64,000 bases of DNA from VXNE01 sp963664635 (GCA_963664635.1 OY761542.1:3038001-3102000), one strand, 5' to 3'. Positions 50,738 to 59,274 are shown, counted from the first letter of the stretch. Translations and numbers: made by a program. Notes: generated by a model not told the origin, from the letters alone.

Positions 50738-52210
50738 ATGAGCCTCGACGATCTGTCGCCCGTCCTCGTGGGCGTCTCCCAGCTCGAACAACGCACCGAC
50801 GATCCTCTTGCCGCCAGGGAGCCGCTCGATCTGATGGTCGATGCGGTGCGCCTTGCCGCGGAGGACGCGGGCGCCCCCTCCCTGCTCTCCGACGCCGCGT
50901 CGGTGCGCGTGATCCGGGGCATGTGGCCGTACAAGGACCCTGGCCGGGTCGTGGCCGACGCCGTCGGCAATCCGCGGGCCGAGACCGGCGTCACCGTTTG
51001 GGGCGGCAACTCCGTGCAGTCACTGCTCACGGAGACGGCCATCGAGATCGGGCGCGGCGAACGCGACATCGTCATCCTGACCGGCGCGGAGTGCGGCAAC
51101 ACGCAGGCGAAGGCGCGGCGCGCCGGCGTCGAACTCGACTGGAGCGAGGCACCGGGGGAACCGGACCGCCGGTTCGGCGTGGAACTCAAGATGCGCCACC
51201 GGGTCGAGGCACAGCGCGGCATTGTCGAACCCATGCAGATGTACGCCATCTTCGAGAACGCCATCCGCCACGCGCGCGGCGAGAGCATTCCCGGGCATAT
51301 CCGCCGCGTCTCCAGGCTCTGGGCGGGTTTCAGCCGGGTGGCCGCCGGCAACCCCAACGCATGGATCCGCGACCCGCTCACCGCGGAGGAGATCCGCACG
51401 CCGAGCGCCGCGAACCGCGCGGTGTCCTTCCCCTACGCCAAGTTCATGAACTCCAACAGCAACGTGGACCAGGCGGCGGCGCTGATCCTGACTTCGGCGG
51501 GCACGGCCCGGCGGCTCGGCATACCCGAAGCAAGGTGGATCCATCCCTGGGCCGCCACCGAGGGCCACGACACGTACGCGGTCTCGTCGCGGGACAACCT
51601 GTACAGCGCGCCCGGCCTCGGGATCGCCGGGCGTCGCTGCCTCGCCCTCGCCGAGATCGACGTCGCCAACATCGACCACGTGGACGTCTACAGCTGTTTC
51701 CCGTCCGCGGTCCAGGTGGCCGCCACGGAACTCGGGCTCGACCAGGAGCGGCCCCTCACGGTGACCGGGGGGCTGACGTTCGGCGGTGGACCGCTCAACA
51801 ACTACGTCATGCACTCCATCGCGCGCATGGCCGAGGTGCTGCGCGAACGTCCCGGGGACGTCGGCCTGGTGACGAGCAACGGGGGATTCCTGACCAAGCA
51901 CGCGTTCGGCGTCTACTCTACCGAGCCGCCACCGCACGGTGGGTTCCGCCACGAGTCGCCGCAGGACGAAATCGACGCCCTGCCGACACGCGAAGTCGAG
52001 GCGGAGTACGAAGGAGCCGTCGAGATCGAGGGCTACACCGTGACGTACGACCGGGAGGGGCCGTCGGTCGGTCTCGCCGCATGCCGGCTCGAGAACGGCC
52101 GCCGCACCTGGGGCAACACGCGGGATGCCGAGGTCCTGGGCGCGATGGTCTCCGAGGAGTTCTGCGGCCGGTCGGCCCGCCTCGACGAGCGGGGCGCCCT
52201 CGCGTTCTGA
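50738..52210 (+). CDS. Thiolase-like acetyl-CoA acetyltransferase family protein
   Basis: A 490-residue protein of the large thiolase-superfamily group often named acetyl-CoA acetyltransferase. The usual nucleophilic Cys position reads GGNSVQSLLTETA, with Asn-Ser instead of Cys, so classic thiolase chemistry is unlikely. A later VDVYSCFPSAVQVA Cys and GGLTFGGGPLNNYVMHSI (His) are conserved as in non-condensing relatives. The C-terminal domain (YEGAVEIEGYTVTYDREGPS) is an added OB-like fold. The role is probably in acyl-CoA handling. It starts with ATGAGCCTCG and is followed after 12 nt by the RDD gene. Confidence 0.8.
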   Translation: MSLDDLSPVLVGVSQLEQRTDDPLAAREPLDLMVDAVRLAAEDAGAPSLLSDAASVRVIRGMWPYKDPGRVVADAVGNPRAETGVTVWGGNSVQSLLTETAIEIGRGERDIVILTGAECGNTQAKARRAGVELDWSEAPGEPDRRFGVELKMRHRVEAQRGIVEPMQMYAIFENAIRHARGESIPGHIRRVSRLWAGFSRVAAGNPNAWIRDPLTAEEIRTPSAANRAVSFPYAKFMNSNSNVDQAAALILTSAGTARRLGIPEARWIHPWAATEGHDTYAVSSRDNLYSAPGLGIAGRRCLALAEIDVANIDHVDVYSCFPSAVQVAATELGLDQERPLTVTGGLTFGGGPLNNYVMHSIARMAEVLRERPGDVGLVTSNGGFLTKHAFGVYSTEPPPHGGFRHESPQDEIDALPTREVEAEYEGAVEIEGYTVTYDREGPSVGLAACRLENGRRTWGNTRDAEVLGAMVSEEFCGRSARLDERGALAF

Positions 52211-52222
52211 CGCCCCGCCCGG

Positions 52223-52669
52223 ATGCAGGCACCGGACCACCCGGGACCCGGCGACGCTCCGGCCGCCGCGCCCCTGCGCTTCCGCCTGCTGGCCATGCTT
52301 TACGACGGAGTCGCCCTGATCGGCATCTGGGTCCTGACCGTCGTCGGGCTGGTCACGGCGACCGGGCACGAGGTGACGGGGGCGTGGCTCCAGGCGCTGC
52401 TCGCCCTCGAAGCGTACGCCTTCTTCACGTTCTTCTGGATCCGCCGCGGCCAGACGCTCGGCATGCTGGCGTGGCGCCTGCGCTTCCATCCCGCGGACGG
52501 CGCGGTGGGCTTTCGGGAGGTGCACCTGCGCCTGCTCGGCGGCGTGCTCAGCCTCGCCTGCCTCCTCCTCGGCCACGCGTGGCTCCTCGTCGACCGGGAC
52601 CGGAGGGCCTGGCCCGACCTGCTCTCGGCGCGGCGCGTGGTACGCCTGCCGCGGAACGGGCTCCGGTGA
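52223..52669 (+). CDS. RDD family membrane protein
   Basis: A 148-residue inner-membrane protein with the RDD plan: RFRLLAMLYDGVALIGIWVL (Arg and Asp of helix 1), a second hydrophobic helix, RRGQTLGMLAWRLRFHPADG, a third helix, and RRAWPDLLSARRVVRLP near the end. RDD proteins are small membrane proteins of varied or unknown function; some affect ion homeostasis. It follows the thiolase-like gene closely and precedes the sulfolipid operon by 95 nt. Confidence 0.85.
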   Translation: MQAPDHPGPGDAPAAAPLRFRLLAMLYDGVALIGIWVLTVVGLVTATGHEVTGAWLQALLALEAYAFFTFFWIRRGQTLGMLAWRLRFHPADGAVGFREVHLRLLGGVLSLACLLLGHAWLLVDRDRRAWPDLLSARRVVRLPRNGLR

Positions 52670-52764
52670 CGCCCCAGGCAGGGCCGCCCCGGCGGCCGGC
52701 AGGAACGGCCACGCGGTAGAATGGCGGCCCTGCGGCGAGCCACCGAACTGGACGAGGTTCCGAC

Positions 52765-53976
52765 GTGCGCATAGCGGTGCTGGGAGGAGACGGTTTCATC
52801 GGCTGGCCGACGTCGCTGCACCTCTCGGACCGCGGCCACGACGTGACGATCGTGGACAACCTGAGCCGGCGCTGGATCGACACCGAGCTCGGCGTGCAGT
52901 CGCTGACCCCGATGGACTCCATCCAGGAACGTCGTCGGGTCTGGCATGCCGTCACGGGGCACGAGATCGGCTTCGAGCGCATCGACGTCGCGACCGAGTA
53001 CGGGCGCTTCAAGGCGTGGCTCGCCGATTGGCGCCCCGACGCCATCGTGCACCTCGCACAGCAGCGTGCCGCCCCTTACTCGATGAAGAGCGACACGCAC
53101 AAGAACTACACCGTCGCCAACAACGTCAACGGTACGGAGAGCGTCCTTGCCGCCCTGGTGACCCTGGCCCTCGACGCCCACGTTGTGCACATGGGCACGA
53201 TGGGCGTCTATGGCTACTCCGACATCGGGGCGCCGATTCCGGAGGGCTACCTGACCGTCGAGGTGCCCCGCGCCGACGGGCGGTCCGCGGAGCAGGAGAT
53301 CCTCTACCCCGCCAATCCCGGCAGCGTGTATCACCTGACCAAGTGTCTGGACCAGCTCCTCTTCCAGTTCTACGCGAAGAACGACGGCCTGCGCATCACC
53401 GACCTGCACCAGGGCGTGGTCTGGGGCACGCACACCGACCAGACGCGGCGCCACGAGCAGCTCATCAACCGCTTCGACTACGACGGCGACTACGGCACGG
53501 TGCTCAACCGCTTCCTGATCCAGGCCGCCATTGGCCATCCGCTCACGGTGCACGGGACCGGCGGCCAGACCCGGGCGTTCATCCACATCCAGGACTCCGT
53601 GCGCTGCATCGAGCTCGCCCTGGCCAACCCGCCGCGGGCGGGCGAGCGCACGCGCATCTTCAACCAGATGACGGAGACCCACCGCGTCCGCGACCTGGCG
53701 CGCCTGGTGGCGGAACTGACCGGCGCGACCATCGACCGCGTGCCCAATCCGCGCAAGGAAGCCGCCGAGAACGACCTCGACGTGCGCAACGACCAGTTGC
53801 TCGCGCTCGGCCTCGAACCCACGACGCTCCAGGACGGGCTGCTCGAGGAACTCGTCGACGTGGCGCGCAGGTACGCCCACCGCATCGACCGTTCGCGCAT
53901 CCCGTGCATGTCCGCCTGGACGCGCGAGCAGGCCACCGGGCTTGCCGGGTCCAACGGCGGGAGCGGACCCCTGTAG
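52765..53976 (+). CDS. sqdB: UDP-sulfoquinovose synthase (SqdB/SQD1)
   Basis: A 403-residue extended-SDR enzyme that makes UDP-sulfoquinovose from UDP-glucose and sulfite. It follows plant SQD1 nearly block by block: GGDGFIGWPTSLHLS (NAD site), VDNLSRRWIDTELGVQSLTP, QQRAAPYSMKSD, HMGTMGVYGY with Thr145, SVYHLTKCLDQ with Tyr189 and Lys193, DLHQGVVWGTHTDQT, VLNRFLIQAAIGHPLTVHG and PNPRKEAAEND. All catalytic residues are present. It heads a three-gene operon with a glycosyltransferase and an epimerase-like gene. Sulfolipid often replaces phospholipid when phosphate is scarce; regulation is not visible here. Confidence 0.93.
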   Translation: MRIAVLGGDGFIGWPTSLHLSDRGHDVTIVDNLSRRWIDTELGVQSLTPMDSIQERRRVWHAVTGHEIGFERIDVATEYGRFKAWLADWRPDAIVHLAQQRAAPYSMKSDTHKNYTVANNVNGTESVLAALVTLALDAHVVHMGTMGVYGYSDIGAPIPEGYLTVEVPRADGRSAEQEILYPANPGSVYHLTKCLDQLLFQFYAKNDGLRITDLHQGVVWGTHTDQTRRHEQLINRFDYDGDYGTVLNRFLIQAAIGHPLTVHGTGGQTRAFIHIQDSVRCIELALANPPRAGERTRIFNQMTETHRVRDLARLVAELTGATIDRVPNPRKEAAENDLDVRNDQLLALGLEPTTLQDGLLEELVDVARRYAHRIDRSRIPCMSAWTREQATGLAGSNGGSGPL

Positions 53977-53983
53977 GGTACAG

Positions 53984-54004
53984 GGGCGACCCTGGCGGTC
54001 GCCC
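53984..54004. repeat. REP-like hairpin between sqdB and sqdD
   Basis: GGGCGACC-CTGGC-GGTCGCCC is preceded by TGTAGGGTACAG, the inverse of the CCCCTACA tail at the other two sites. It lies in the only gap of the operon and could affect mRNA stability. Confidence 0.65.
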
Positions 54005-54042
54005 GCACCGACCCTTGCGGTCGCACACATTGCGCAGATGTC

Positions 54043-54831
54043 GTGTTCGCCTACGCAACCCTCGTCACCAACCCGGAGTATGCGCTCGGCGCCACGGCGC
54101 TGGCGCGTTCGCTGCGGCGCGCGGGCGCCGCGTGGCCGCTCATCGTGATGGCCCCACCCGGCACGACCGGCCTCGATGCTCTCGAGGCGGAGGGCTGTCT
54201 CGTGCATGAGGCCGGCCAGCCCGACCTCTCCGAGGCGTTCCGGCGCCGGCACACGCGTGCGGCGCAGCATGCACGGTCGCCGTTCGACAAGGGCACGAAG
54301 CCGGCCTTCCACGATCCCCTCGACAACTTCGTGAAGCTGCGGCTCTGGGAGATGGACACGTACGAGCGCATCGTGTTCATCGACGCCGACGCCATCGCCG
54401 TACGCAACATCGACCGGCTGTTCGGCTACCCCGCCCTGTCGGCGGCGCCCAACCTCTACGCGTCGCTCGCGGACATGCACCGCATGAACTCCGGCGTGTT
54501 CGTCGCGCGTCCGGACCGTCGCACCTACGAGGACATGATCGAGCGCCTCGACGCTCCGGGCGTCTTCTGGCGGCGCACCGACCAGACCTTTCTGGAAACC
54601 TACTTCCCGGACTGGCACGGACTCCCGTATGTCTACAACGTCCTCCAGTACGTCTACTTCAACCTGCCGGGGCTCTGGGACTGGTCCCGCGTCAAGGTCG
54701 TGCACTACCAATACGAGAAGCCGTGGCAGGCGGACCACCCGAAGCGCGAACTCCTCGCCCCGCTGATCGACCTCTGGCACCGCGTGCACGAAGGCCGCCC
54801 CCTGCCGGAGCGGATCGACCCTCCCGCATGA
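54043..54831 (+). CDS. sqdD: Family 8 glycosyltransferase, probable sulfoquinovosyltransferase (SqdD)
   Basis: A 262-residue glycogenin-like GT8 protein. The metal-binding DxD is Asp114-Ala-Asp116 (IVFIDADAIAVRNID), with KLRLWEMDTYERI before it and DMHRMNSGVFVARPD and KVVHYQYEKPW after it. In sqdBDC operons of alphaproteobacteria a GT8 protein transfers sulfoquinovose to the lipid acceptor; the position directly after sqdB supports the same role here. The start is a GTG with no good SD, 66 nt after sqdB, with a REP hairpin between. Its stop overlaps the next start by ATGA. The substrate assignment is from context. Confidence 0.82.
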   Translation: MFAYATLVTNPEYALGATALARSLRRAGAAWPLIVMAPPGTTGLDALEAEGCLVHEAGQPDLSEAFRRRHTRAAQHARSPFDKGTKPAFHDPLDNFVKLRLWEMDTYERIVFIDADAIAVRNIDRLFGYPALSAAPNLYASLADMHRMNSGVFVARPDRRTYEDMIERLDAPGVFWRRTDQTFLETYFPDWHGLPYVYNVLQYVYFNLPGLWDWSRVKVVHYQYEKPWQADHPKRELLAPLIDLWHRVHEGRPLPERIDPPA

Positions 54832-55745
54832 AGGTCGCCGTGACCGGCGCCAGCGGCGTCGTCGGGCAGTTCGTGGTGACCCGGCTGCTGCGCGAAGGGT
54901 GCGAGGTCGCGGCTCTCGCCCGCCCGGGCACGGAGCGCGAAGAACTCGAGCAAGATGTACAGCGGGTCGAAGGGGACCTCGCCGACAGCCCCGCGCTCGA
55001 CCGCCTCGCGGCGGGCGCCGACGGTCTCGTCCACTGCGCCTTCAGCCACGCCCCGGGGCGGTATCGGGGCGGAGAGGGAGACGATGTCCCCGGGTTCTGG
55101 CGCGTCAACCTCGGGGGTACCGTCGCGCTCCTCGAGGCAGCCGCGCGGGCCGGCGTCCGGCGCACGGTGTTACTCTCAAGCCGGGCGGTGTTCGGCCTTC
55201 CGGTCGACGGCTCCATAGAAGACGTCCACCCGACTTCGCCCACGACCCACTACGGTGCGCTCAAGGTCGCGACCGAGGCTCTCGCCAGCGTCTACGAAAA
55301 CGTTACGGTCCTACGACCGACCGGCGTCTACGGCATCGTGCGACCGATTGAGCGCACCAAGTGGCTCGAGCTCGCCGAGTCGCTCCTCGCGGGCCGCACC
55401 GCCCCCCGGCCCCGGTCGGGCACGGAGGTTCATGGCAAGGACGTCGCCGACGGCGTCTGGCGGCTCCTGACCGCACCGTCGGCGGCGGTCGCCGGACGCG
55501 CATTCAACTGCTCGGACCTCGAGGTCGACACGCGCACGCTCGTCGCCCGCATGCAGGACGCCTTCTTCCAGCATACCGGCCCGCTGCCCCCGGCCGCGCC
55601 GCCCGCCGGGAACGTGCTGCGCTGCGACGGCCTGCACGCGCTCGGCTGGCGCCCCGGTGGCGCCGTGGCGCTGCGGAGGGAGATCGAAGCCCTGTGCGCG
55701 ATCGTCCGGGACCGCGGTCGCAGCGGGCAAGACGCTGATCGATGA
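54828..55745 (+). CDS. sqdC: NAD-dependent epimerase/reductase-like protein, probable SqdC
   Basis: A 305-residue extended-SDR protein: VTGASGVVGQFVVTRLLREG (cofactor), VHCAFSHAPG, LLSSRAVFGLPVDG and a YGALKVATEAL Tyr-Lys pair, ending with a substrate domain. It resembles general NAD-dependent epimerases. It starts within the stop of the glycosyltransferase gene (ATGA), and the order synthase, GT8, reductase/epimerase is that of the sqdBDC operon. SqdC is thought to reduce a sulfoquinovosyl intermediate during sulfolipid assembly. The operon role is inference from order and family; sequence alone only gives SDR/epimerase. Confidence 0.68.
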   Translation: MKVAVTGASGVVGQFVVTRLLREGCEVAALARPGTEREELEQDVQRVEGDLADSPALDRLAAGADGLVHCAFSHAPGRYRGGEGDDVPGFWRVNLGGTVALLEAAARAGVRRTVLLSSRAVFGLPVDGSIEDVHPTSPTTHYGALKVATEALASVYENVTVLRPTGVYGIVRPIERTKWLELAESLLAGRTAPRPRSGTEVHGKDVADGVWRLLTAPSAAVAGRAFNCSDLEVDTRTLVARMQDAFFQHTGPLPPAAPPAGNVLRCDGLHALGWRPGGAVALRREIEALCAIVRDRGRSGQDADR

Positions 55746-55812
55746 TCGAAGCCCGCGGGGCAGCGGCCAACCGCTCGCTCAGGCCAGGGGCCGGCGTTCT
55801 TGCCGCCCGAGG

Positions 55813-56025
55813 TCACTCGTCCCGAGCCGGGTCTCGCTGTCCCCGGAGATAGCGGACGGCGACATTGGCGAAACTGACACGCGTTCCCTTGGGACCCACG
55901 TCGCGGTAGCTCTGCTGCAGTTCCGCAACGGACGCCCCCTGGGCGATTTCGGTGTCCAGTTCCTCGATGAGCGCTGACCGCTCGGCGACGAGTTCCGGAT
56001 GGTTGAGGTTCAGGACCTGGATCAT
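55813..56025 (-). CDS. 70-residue protein of an ATPase/HNH defence-like module
   Basis: A small protein, MIQVLNLNHPELVAERSALI and on, that I do not recognise. The first half is a probable amphipathic helix with a coiled-coil look (AERSALIEELDTEIAQG, AELQQSYRDVG); the second half is basic (KGTRVSFANVAVRYLRGQRD). Its ATG overlaps the HNH stop by four bases, the same coupling as between ATPase and HNH, so it belongs to the same operon. Type I Septu has only two genes, so this third protein is an addition. It could be a regulator, an immunity-type protein or a complex subunit; no function is assigned. Confidence 0.65.
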   Translation of the reverse strand: MIQVLNLNHPELVAERSALIEELDTEIAQGASVAELQQSYRDVGPKGTRVSFANVAVRYLRGQRDPARDE

Positions 56026-56471
56026 GCGATCGGCTTCGGGGTGCCGTCGCCACGAATGCGGCCGTCGGATGCGAATACGAACCGACCCTGGCACGCGTCC
56101 TCCGGCGCAGGTTCGATATGGCACGTTTCGTCGAACCAGGCCTTCTTCTCTTTGCCACAGGTCGGCTGGGGATGGCCATGCGGCTGTTGAGGACCGCAGC
56201 TAATGAACAGGTTGTCATAGGCCAGTTCGCGGTCCGGATACCGCGAACGGGGCCGGAAGTGCTCGACGTGGTACCTGGTGCGCGCCTCGAGTTCGATCGC
56301 GCGACCGCAGTACACGCACTGGCCCGTCTGCTCCAGAAAGAGCGCCCGTCTCGTCGCCCGCAGGGCCTCGCGGCCGATGTCGGCGTAGCGCAGGTCGATA
56401 CCCGCGGCGCGCTGGTCCGCCTTCCAATTGCGCAGCGGGTCCGGCTCGTCTCCTTTCGCGGTCCCCCTCAC
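56022..56471 (-). CDS. HNH endonuclease of PtuB (TIGR02646) type
   Basis: A 149-residue nuclease. The zinc and catalytic pattern is clear: Cys52-x2-Cys55 (GQCVYCGRAIE), then His68 and His71 in YHVEHFRPRSRYP, LAYDNLFISCG (Asn87, Cys92) and TCGKEKKAWFD (Cys105). This is the pattern of the HNH proteins paired with AAA ATPases in Septu and with some retrons. It would cut DNA when released or activated by the ATPase. It starts from a GTG overlapping the ATPase stop (GTGA), so there is no independent SD. It is short compared with most PtuB proteins (about 200 residues). Confidence 0.82.
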   Translation of the reverse strand: MRGTAKGDEPDPLRNWKADQRAAGIDLRYADIGREALRATRRALFLEQTGQCVYCGRAIELEARTRYHVEHFRPRSRYPDRELAYDNLFISCGPQQPHGHPQPTCGKEKKAWFDETCHIEPAPEDACQGRFVFASDGRIRGDGTPKPIA

Positions 56472-57709
56472 TCCGTGTTCCGGCGCCGACGCAGGCACTT
56501 GGCTCGGCGGGCGGCGACGCGGGCCGAGCCGCCCTCGATGAGTTGGTCCAGTGCGTCGAGTACGCGATCGGCGTCGTCGAGTGCGCCGGCGTCCAGTAGC
56601 CGGTCGAAATCGGCGAAGAGGCCAGCGACGCTGGGATCCTGTTCGGTCGTGCCCATGATCCCCTCGAGCACGTAGTTGCTGTCCCGTCCTCTGGATGCGA
56701 TCGGCGTCGTTGCAGCGACACGGCCGCTGTCGTCGGACGAAAGCAGGCGGACGTGCCGGGCAGCGACGCTGCCGATGACCTGGGGCGAGTGCGTGCTGAC
56801 GACGAACTGGCAGCACGGGAACTGATCCGTCAGGGCGGTCAGAATCTGCCGTTGCCAGGCCGGGTGCAGGTGCAGTTCAACCTCGTCGATGCAGACGAAA
56901 CCGGGCGCCTCCGCCAGGGTGCTGCCCGGGAACTCGAGGAGCAACCGCCGCGCGAGGTCGACGGCGAGGAGGAAGTACGCCAACTCGCCCCCGGAGAGCG
57001 CTTCGAACGGAATGTCGAAGCCGCCTTCGCGCCGCAGGTAGAGCATCCGGTCCATGCTGCCGTCGGGCATTCTGGACCTGAGGACGGCGGAACCTCCGGC
57101 GATGCCCGCCAGGACTTCTCGGACGGCGCGTACCTCCGGGGCCGTGTACCCGAGATCGTTGCGCGCAACGGCCTCCCGGGCCTCGTCGCTCTCCTTCCCG
57201 AAGAACCAGTCCTTGAAATCGAATAGCGCGCCGGGCGTCGTGTCCAGGGCGGCATTACGGTTCGTCTCCCGACGCGGTCCGAACGTCTGCGAAGTCAACC
57301 CCCCGATGCGGTTCTGATCGTAGTAGACGACCAGCGGGGGCGTGGCGACACCGCAGAGGTCCGACAGAACATCGTCCTTCGTAAAGTCATCCAGGCCCGT
57401 GGCATTGACGGTTACGCTGCATCTTGCCGGGACCTCGGCGCCGATCGTCACGTCCAGAGCGATACTGCCTTCGCGGACGCCGTAACGCACCAGGTCGCCG
57501 GACGGCTTGAACCACGCCTCCTGCCCCTCCGGGGCCAGCCAACTCCACAGGCTCGTCACCGCGCCGAGCAGGGCCTCCATGACCGACGTCTTGCCGATGC
57601 CGTTGACGCCGGCGAGGAGCGTCAACGACTCGTCGATGGGCAGGTCGAGTTCGGCGACGCCCTTGTAGTTCCGGATCGTCAATGCGCGGACGCGCGGATT
57701 GGACGGCAT
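56468..57709 (-). CDS. PtuA-like AAA (ABC-type) ATPase
   Basis: A 413-residue ATPase of the AAA_15/21 (OLD/RecF-like) group. Walker A is GVNGIGKT at 34-41, the ABC signature LSGGE at 238-242, Walker B FVCIDEVELHLHP at 271-283 and the switch His in STHSPQ at 305-310. Together with the HNH gene it has the gene pair of Septu anti-phage systems, where PtuA assembles and controls the PtuB nuclease. The start MPSNPRVRALTIRNYKG follows GGGGACAG. A 204-bp gene-free interval lies upstream. No retron reverse transcriptase is nearby. The family is firm; the defence role is by analogy. Confidence 0.87.
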   Translation of the reverse strand: MPSNPRVRALTIRNYKGVAELDLPIDESLTLLAGVNGIGKTSVMEALLGAVTSLWSWLAPEGQEAWFKPSGDLVRYGVREGSIALDVTIGAEVPARCSVTVNATGLDDFTKDDVLSDLCGVATPPLVVYYDQNRIGGLTSQTFGPRRETNRNAALDTTPGALFDFKDWFFGKESDEAREAVARNDLGYTAPEVRAVREVLAGIAGGSAVLRSRMPDGSMDRMLYLRREGGFDIPFEALSGGELAYFLLAVDLARRLLLEFPGSTLAEAPGFVCIDEVELHLHPAWQRQILTALTDQFPCCQFVVSTHSPQVIGSVAARHVRLLSSDDSGRVAATTPIASRGRDSNYVLEGIMGTTEQDPSVAGLFADFDRLLDAGALDDADRVLDALDQLIEGGSARVAARRAKCLRRRRNTE

Positions 57710-57913
57710 GAGTCTGTCCCCGAGTTGGCAGTCGCGGCGGACCGCAACGGTCGCTCGGGCGGATTATCAGCGAGGCGTCGGAACTCTGGCAACGTCGCTG
57801 CCTGACCTGCCACGCGCGCCCCAACGCGAGGTTGCCGCGCTGCCCCGCGACGTAAGCCTGCCACCAATCCGCAGTCGCCGGTCAACAGGGTCGGTCCCGC
57901 CGCGGGGACCCCG

Positions 57914-58690
57914 TCAGCGCCGGTCGATGACGGTGTGTTCCTTGCCGAAGAAGATGGTCGAGCGCTCCATGTCGATGAAGTTGTGCTCGTCCTCGATGAA
58001 GGCGGCGCCGGCGCGCCTGGCCTCCTCGGTGCCGGGCGCCCGGCCCCGGTCGAGCCAGGCCTCGGCGTGCCCCAGGTAGGACTCGACCTGCGTACCTCGC
58101 AAGGCGCGGGTCGGTTCGTCCATGGGCGAGTTGGCCCGATGCACCTGCCGGTAGCACAGGGTCCCGGCCGCCTCCGCGTGGGAGCGCACGATCGGACCAT
58201 GGTGGGTCAACCAGTAATGCCGGGCCTGCTCCTCGGTGACCGTAGCCTTCTGCCGCAGCGGATAGAACACCCGCACGACGTTGCTCTTGACCCGCGCGAC
58301 GACGTTTTCCGGCGACGGGTTCACCTGCGGATACTCGTACGCGAACCAGATCGGTGACCGCGGCAGGTCGATGAACCGCGCCTCGCTCGCCAGCGACGCC
58401 GCTATCGCCGCCTCGCCGGCGTCGCTCGCGACGGACGCTTCGAGTTCGGCTTCCGTCGACCACCAGGTCTCGGCCACGCCGTCGTAGTGCGGTTCCATGT
58501 TGCCGCCCCGGGCGCGCTGGGCGGCGGCGTTCGCGGCGTCGTCCAGCGTGTGCGTCTGGACGTGCCGCAGCATGCCCAGGTCTTCCACGAAGCCCGCCAC
58601 GAGCGGTCCGTGCCGGCGCAGCCAGTAGTCCTGGAACTCCGCGAGGGACAGCCCGGGCTTCCTGCGCAGGGCGTGCACCAGTCTGATCAT
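57914..58690 (-). CDS. Double EthD-domain protein
   Basis: A 258-residue protein with two EthD-like ferredoxin-fold repeats. The first starts MIRLVHALRRKPGLSLAEFQ and has YWLRRHGPLVAGF. The second starts VVRVFYPLRQKATVTEEQAR and has HYWLTHHGPIVRSH. Each ends in a block with Asp/Glu-Phe-Ile-Asp (ARFIDLPRSPIWF; EHNFIDMERSTIFF). EthD proteins accompany oxidative degradation of ethers and other compounds, with no defined reaction. It is the last gene of a five-gene operon, and its ATG overlaps the stop of the TlpA-like gene. GGGGAGAC precedes the start. Confidence 0.78.
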   Translation of the reverse strand: MIRLVHALRRKPGLSLAEFQDYWLRRHGPLVAGFVEDLGMLRHVQTHTLDDAANAAAQRARGGNMEPHYDGVAETWWSTEAELEASVASDAGEAAIAASLASEARFIDLPRSPIWFAYEYPQVNPSPENVVARVKSNVVRVFYPLRQKATVTEEQARHYWLTHHGPIVRSHAEAAGTLCYRQVHRANSPMDEPTRALRGTQVESYLGHAEAWLDRGRAPGTEEARRAGAAFIEDEHNFIDMERSTIFFGKEHTVIDRR

Positions 58691-59274
58691 CGTTGTCTCC
58701 CCGCCGGATCCGTGGCGTCTCCAGTGTAGCCGCCGGGCGGTCCCGAAGCAGGCTCCGCCAGGAGTTCGATCACGAGCGCGCGTATGCGCCCGGCGTATTC
58801 GGCGTCGAAGCCGACGTGCCGCCCGCGCACGACCCCGCGCCGGTCGATGAGCACCGACGCCGGCAGCACCGACACGCCGTAGCGGCGCGCGACCTGCCAG
58901 CCCGCGTCGCGGACCATCGGCTGCACCAGCGCGCGCCCCGCGAGGAAGGCGCGGGCGTCCTCGACATGCTCGTCGACGTTCACCGCGAGGACGGCGAGGC
59001 CCCGCTCCGAGAATTCGCGGTGCAGGCCGGAGTAGAACGGCAGCGCCTCGCGGCACGGCGCGCACCACGATGCCCAGAAGTCGAGCAGGACGACCCTGCC
59101 CGAGAGGTCCGCGAGGACCACCGTCGTCGCCGCCTCCTCGTGCGGGTCCCCCTCCCCGTCCAGTTCGGGGAGCGTGAACGGCGGGGCGGGGACATCCACC
59201 TCGACCGCACGAACCGGGGCACCCAGGCACGCGATCCCGACGAGTACCGCGGCAAGCCGCACCGCCGCGGTCAT
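58687..59274 (-). CDS. TlpA-like periplasmic thioredoxin
   Basis: A 195-residue thiol-disulfide protein. It has a signal peptide (VRLAAVLVGIACLGAPVRA) and the redox motif Cys71-Ala-Pro-Cys74 (LLDFWASWCAPCREALPF), with the cis-Pro in VSVLPASVLIDRRG and an AhpC/TSA-type layout. It would reduce or isomerise disulfides in the periplasm, perhaps of cytochromes or of the neighbouring lipoprotein. GGAGG precedes the ATG, and both ends overlap neighbouring genes by four bases, so translation is coupled to the outer-membrane barrel gene. Confidence 0.88.
   Translation of the reverse strand: MTAAVRLAAVLVGIACLGAPVRAVEVDVPAPPFTLPELDGEGDPHEEAATTVVLADLSGRVVLLDFWASWCAPCREALPFYSGLHREFSERGLAVLAVNVDEHVEDARAFLAGRALVQPMVRDAGWQVARRYGVSVLPASVLIDRRGVVRGRHVGFDAEYAGRIRALVIELLAEPASGPPGGYTGDATDPAGRQR

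Noticed and set aside
55813..57709. Retron with ATPase/HNH effector
   Set aside because: No reverse transcriptase gene or retron-like RNA region is found on either side.
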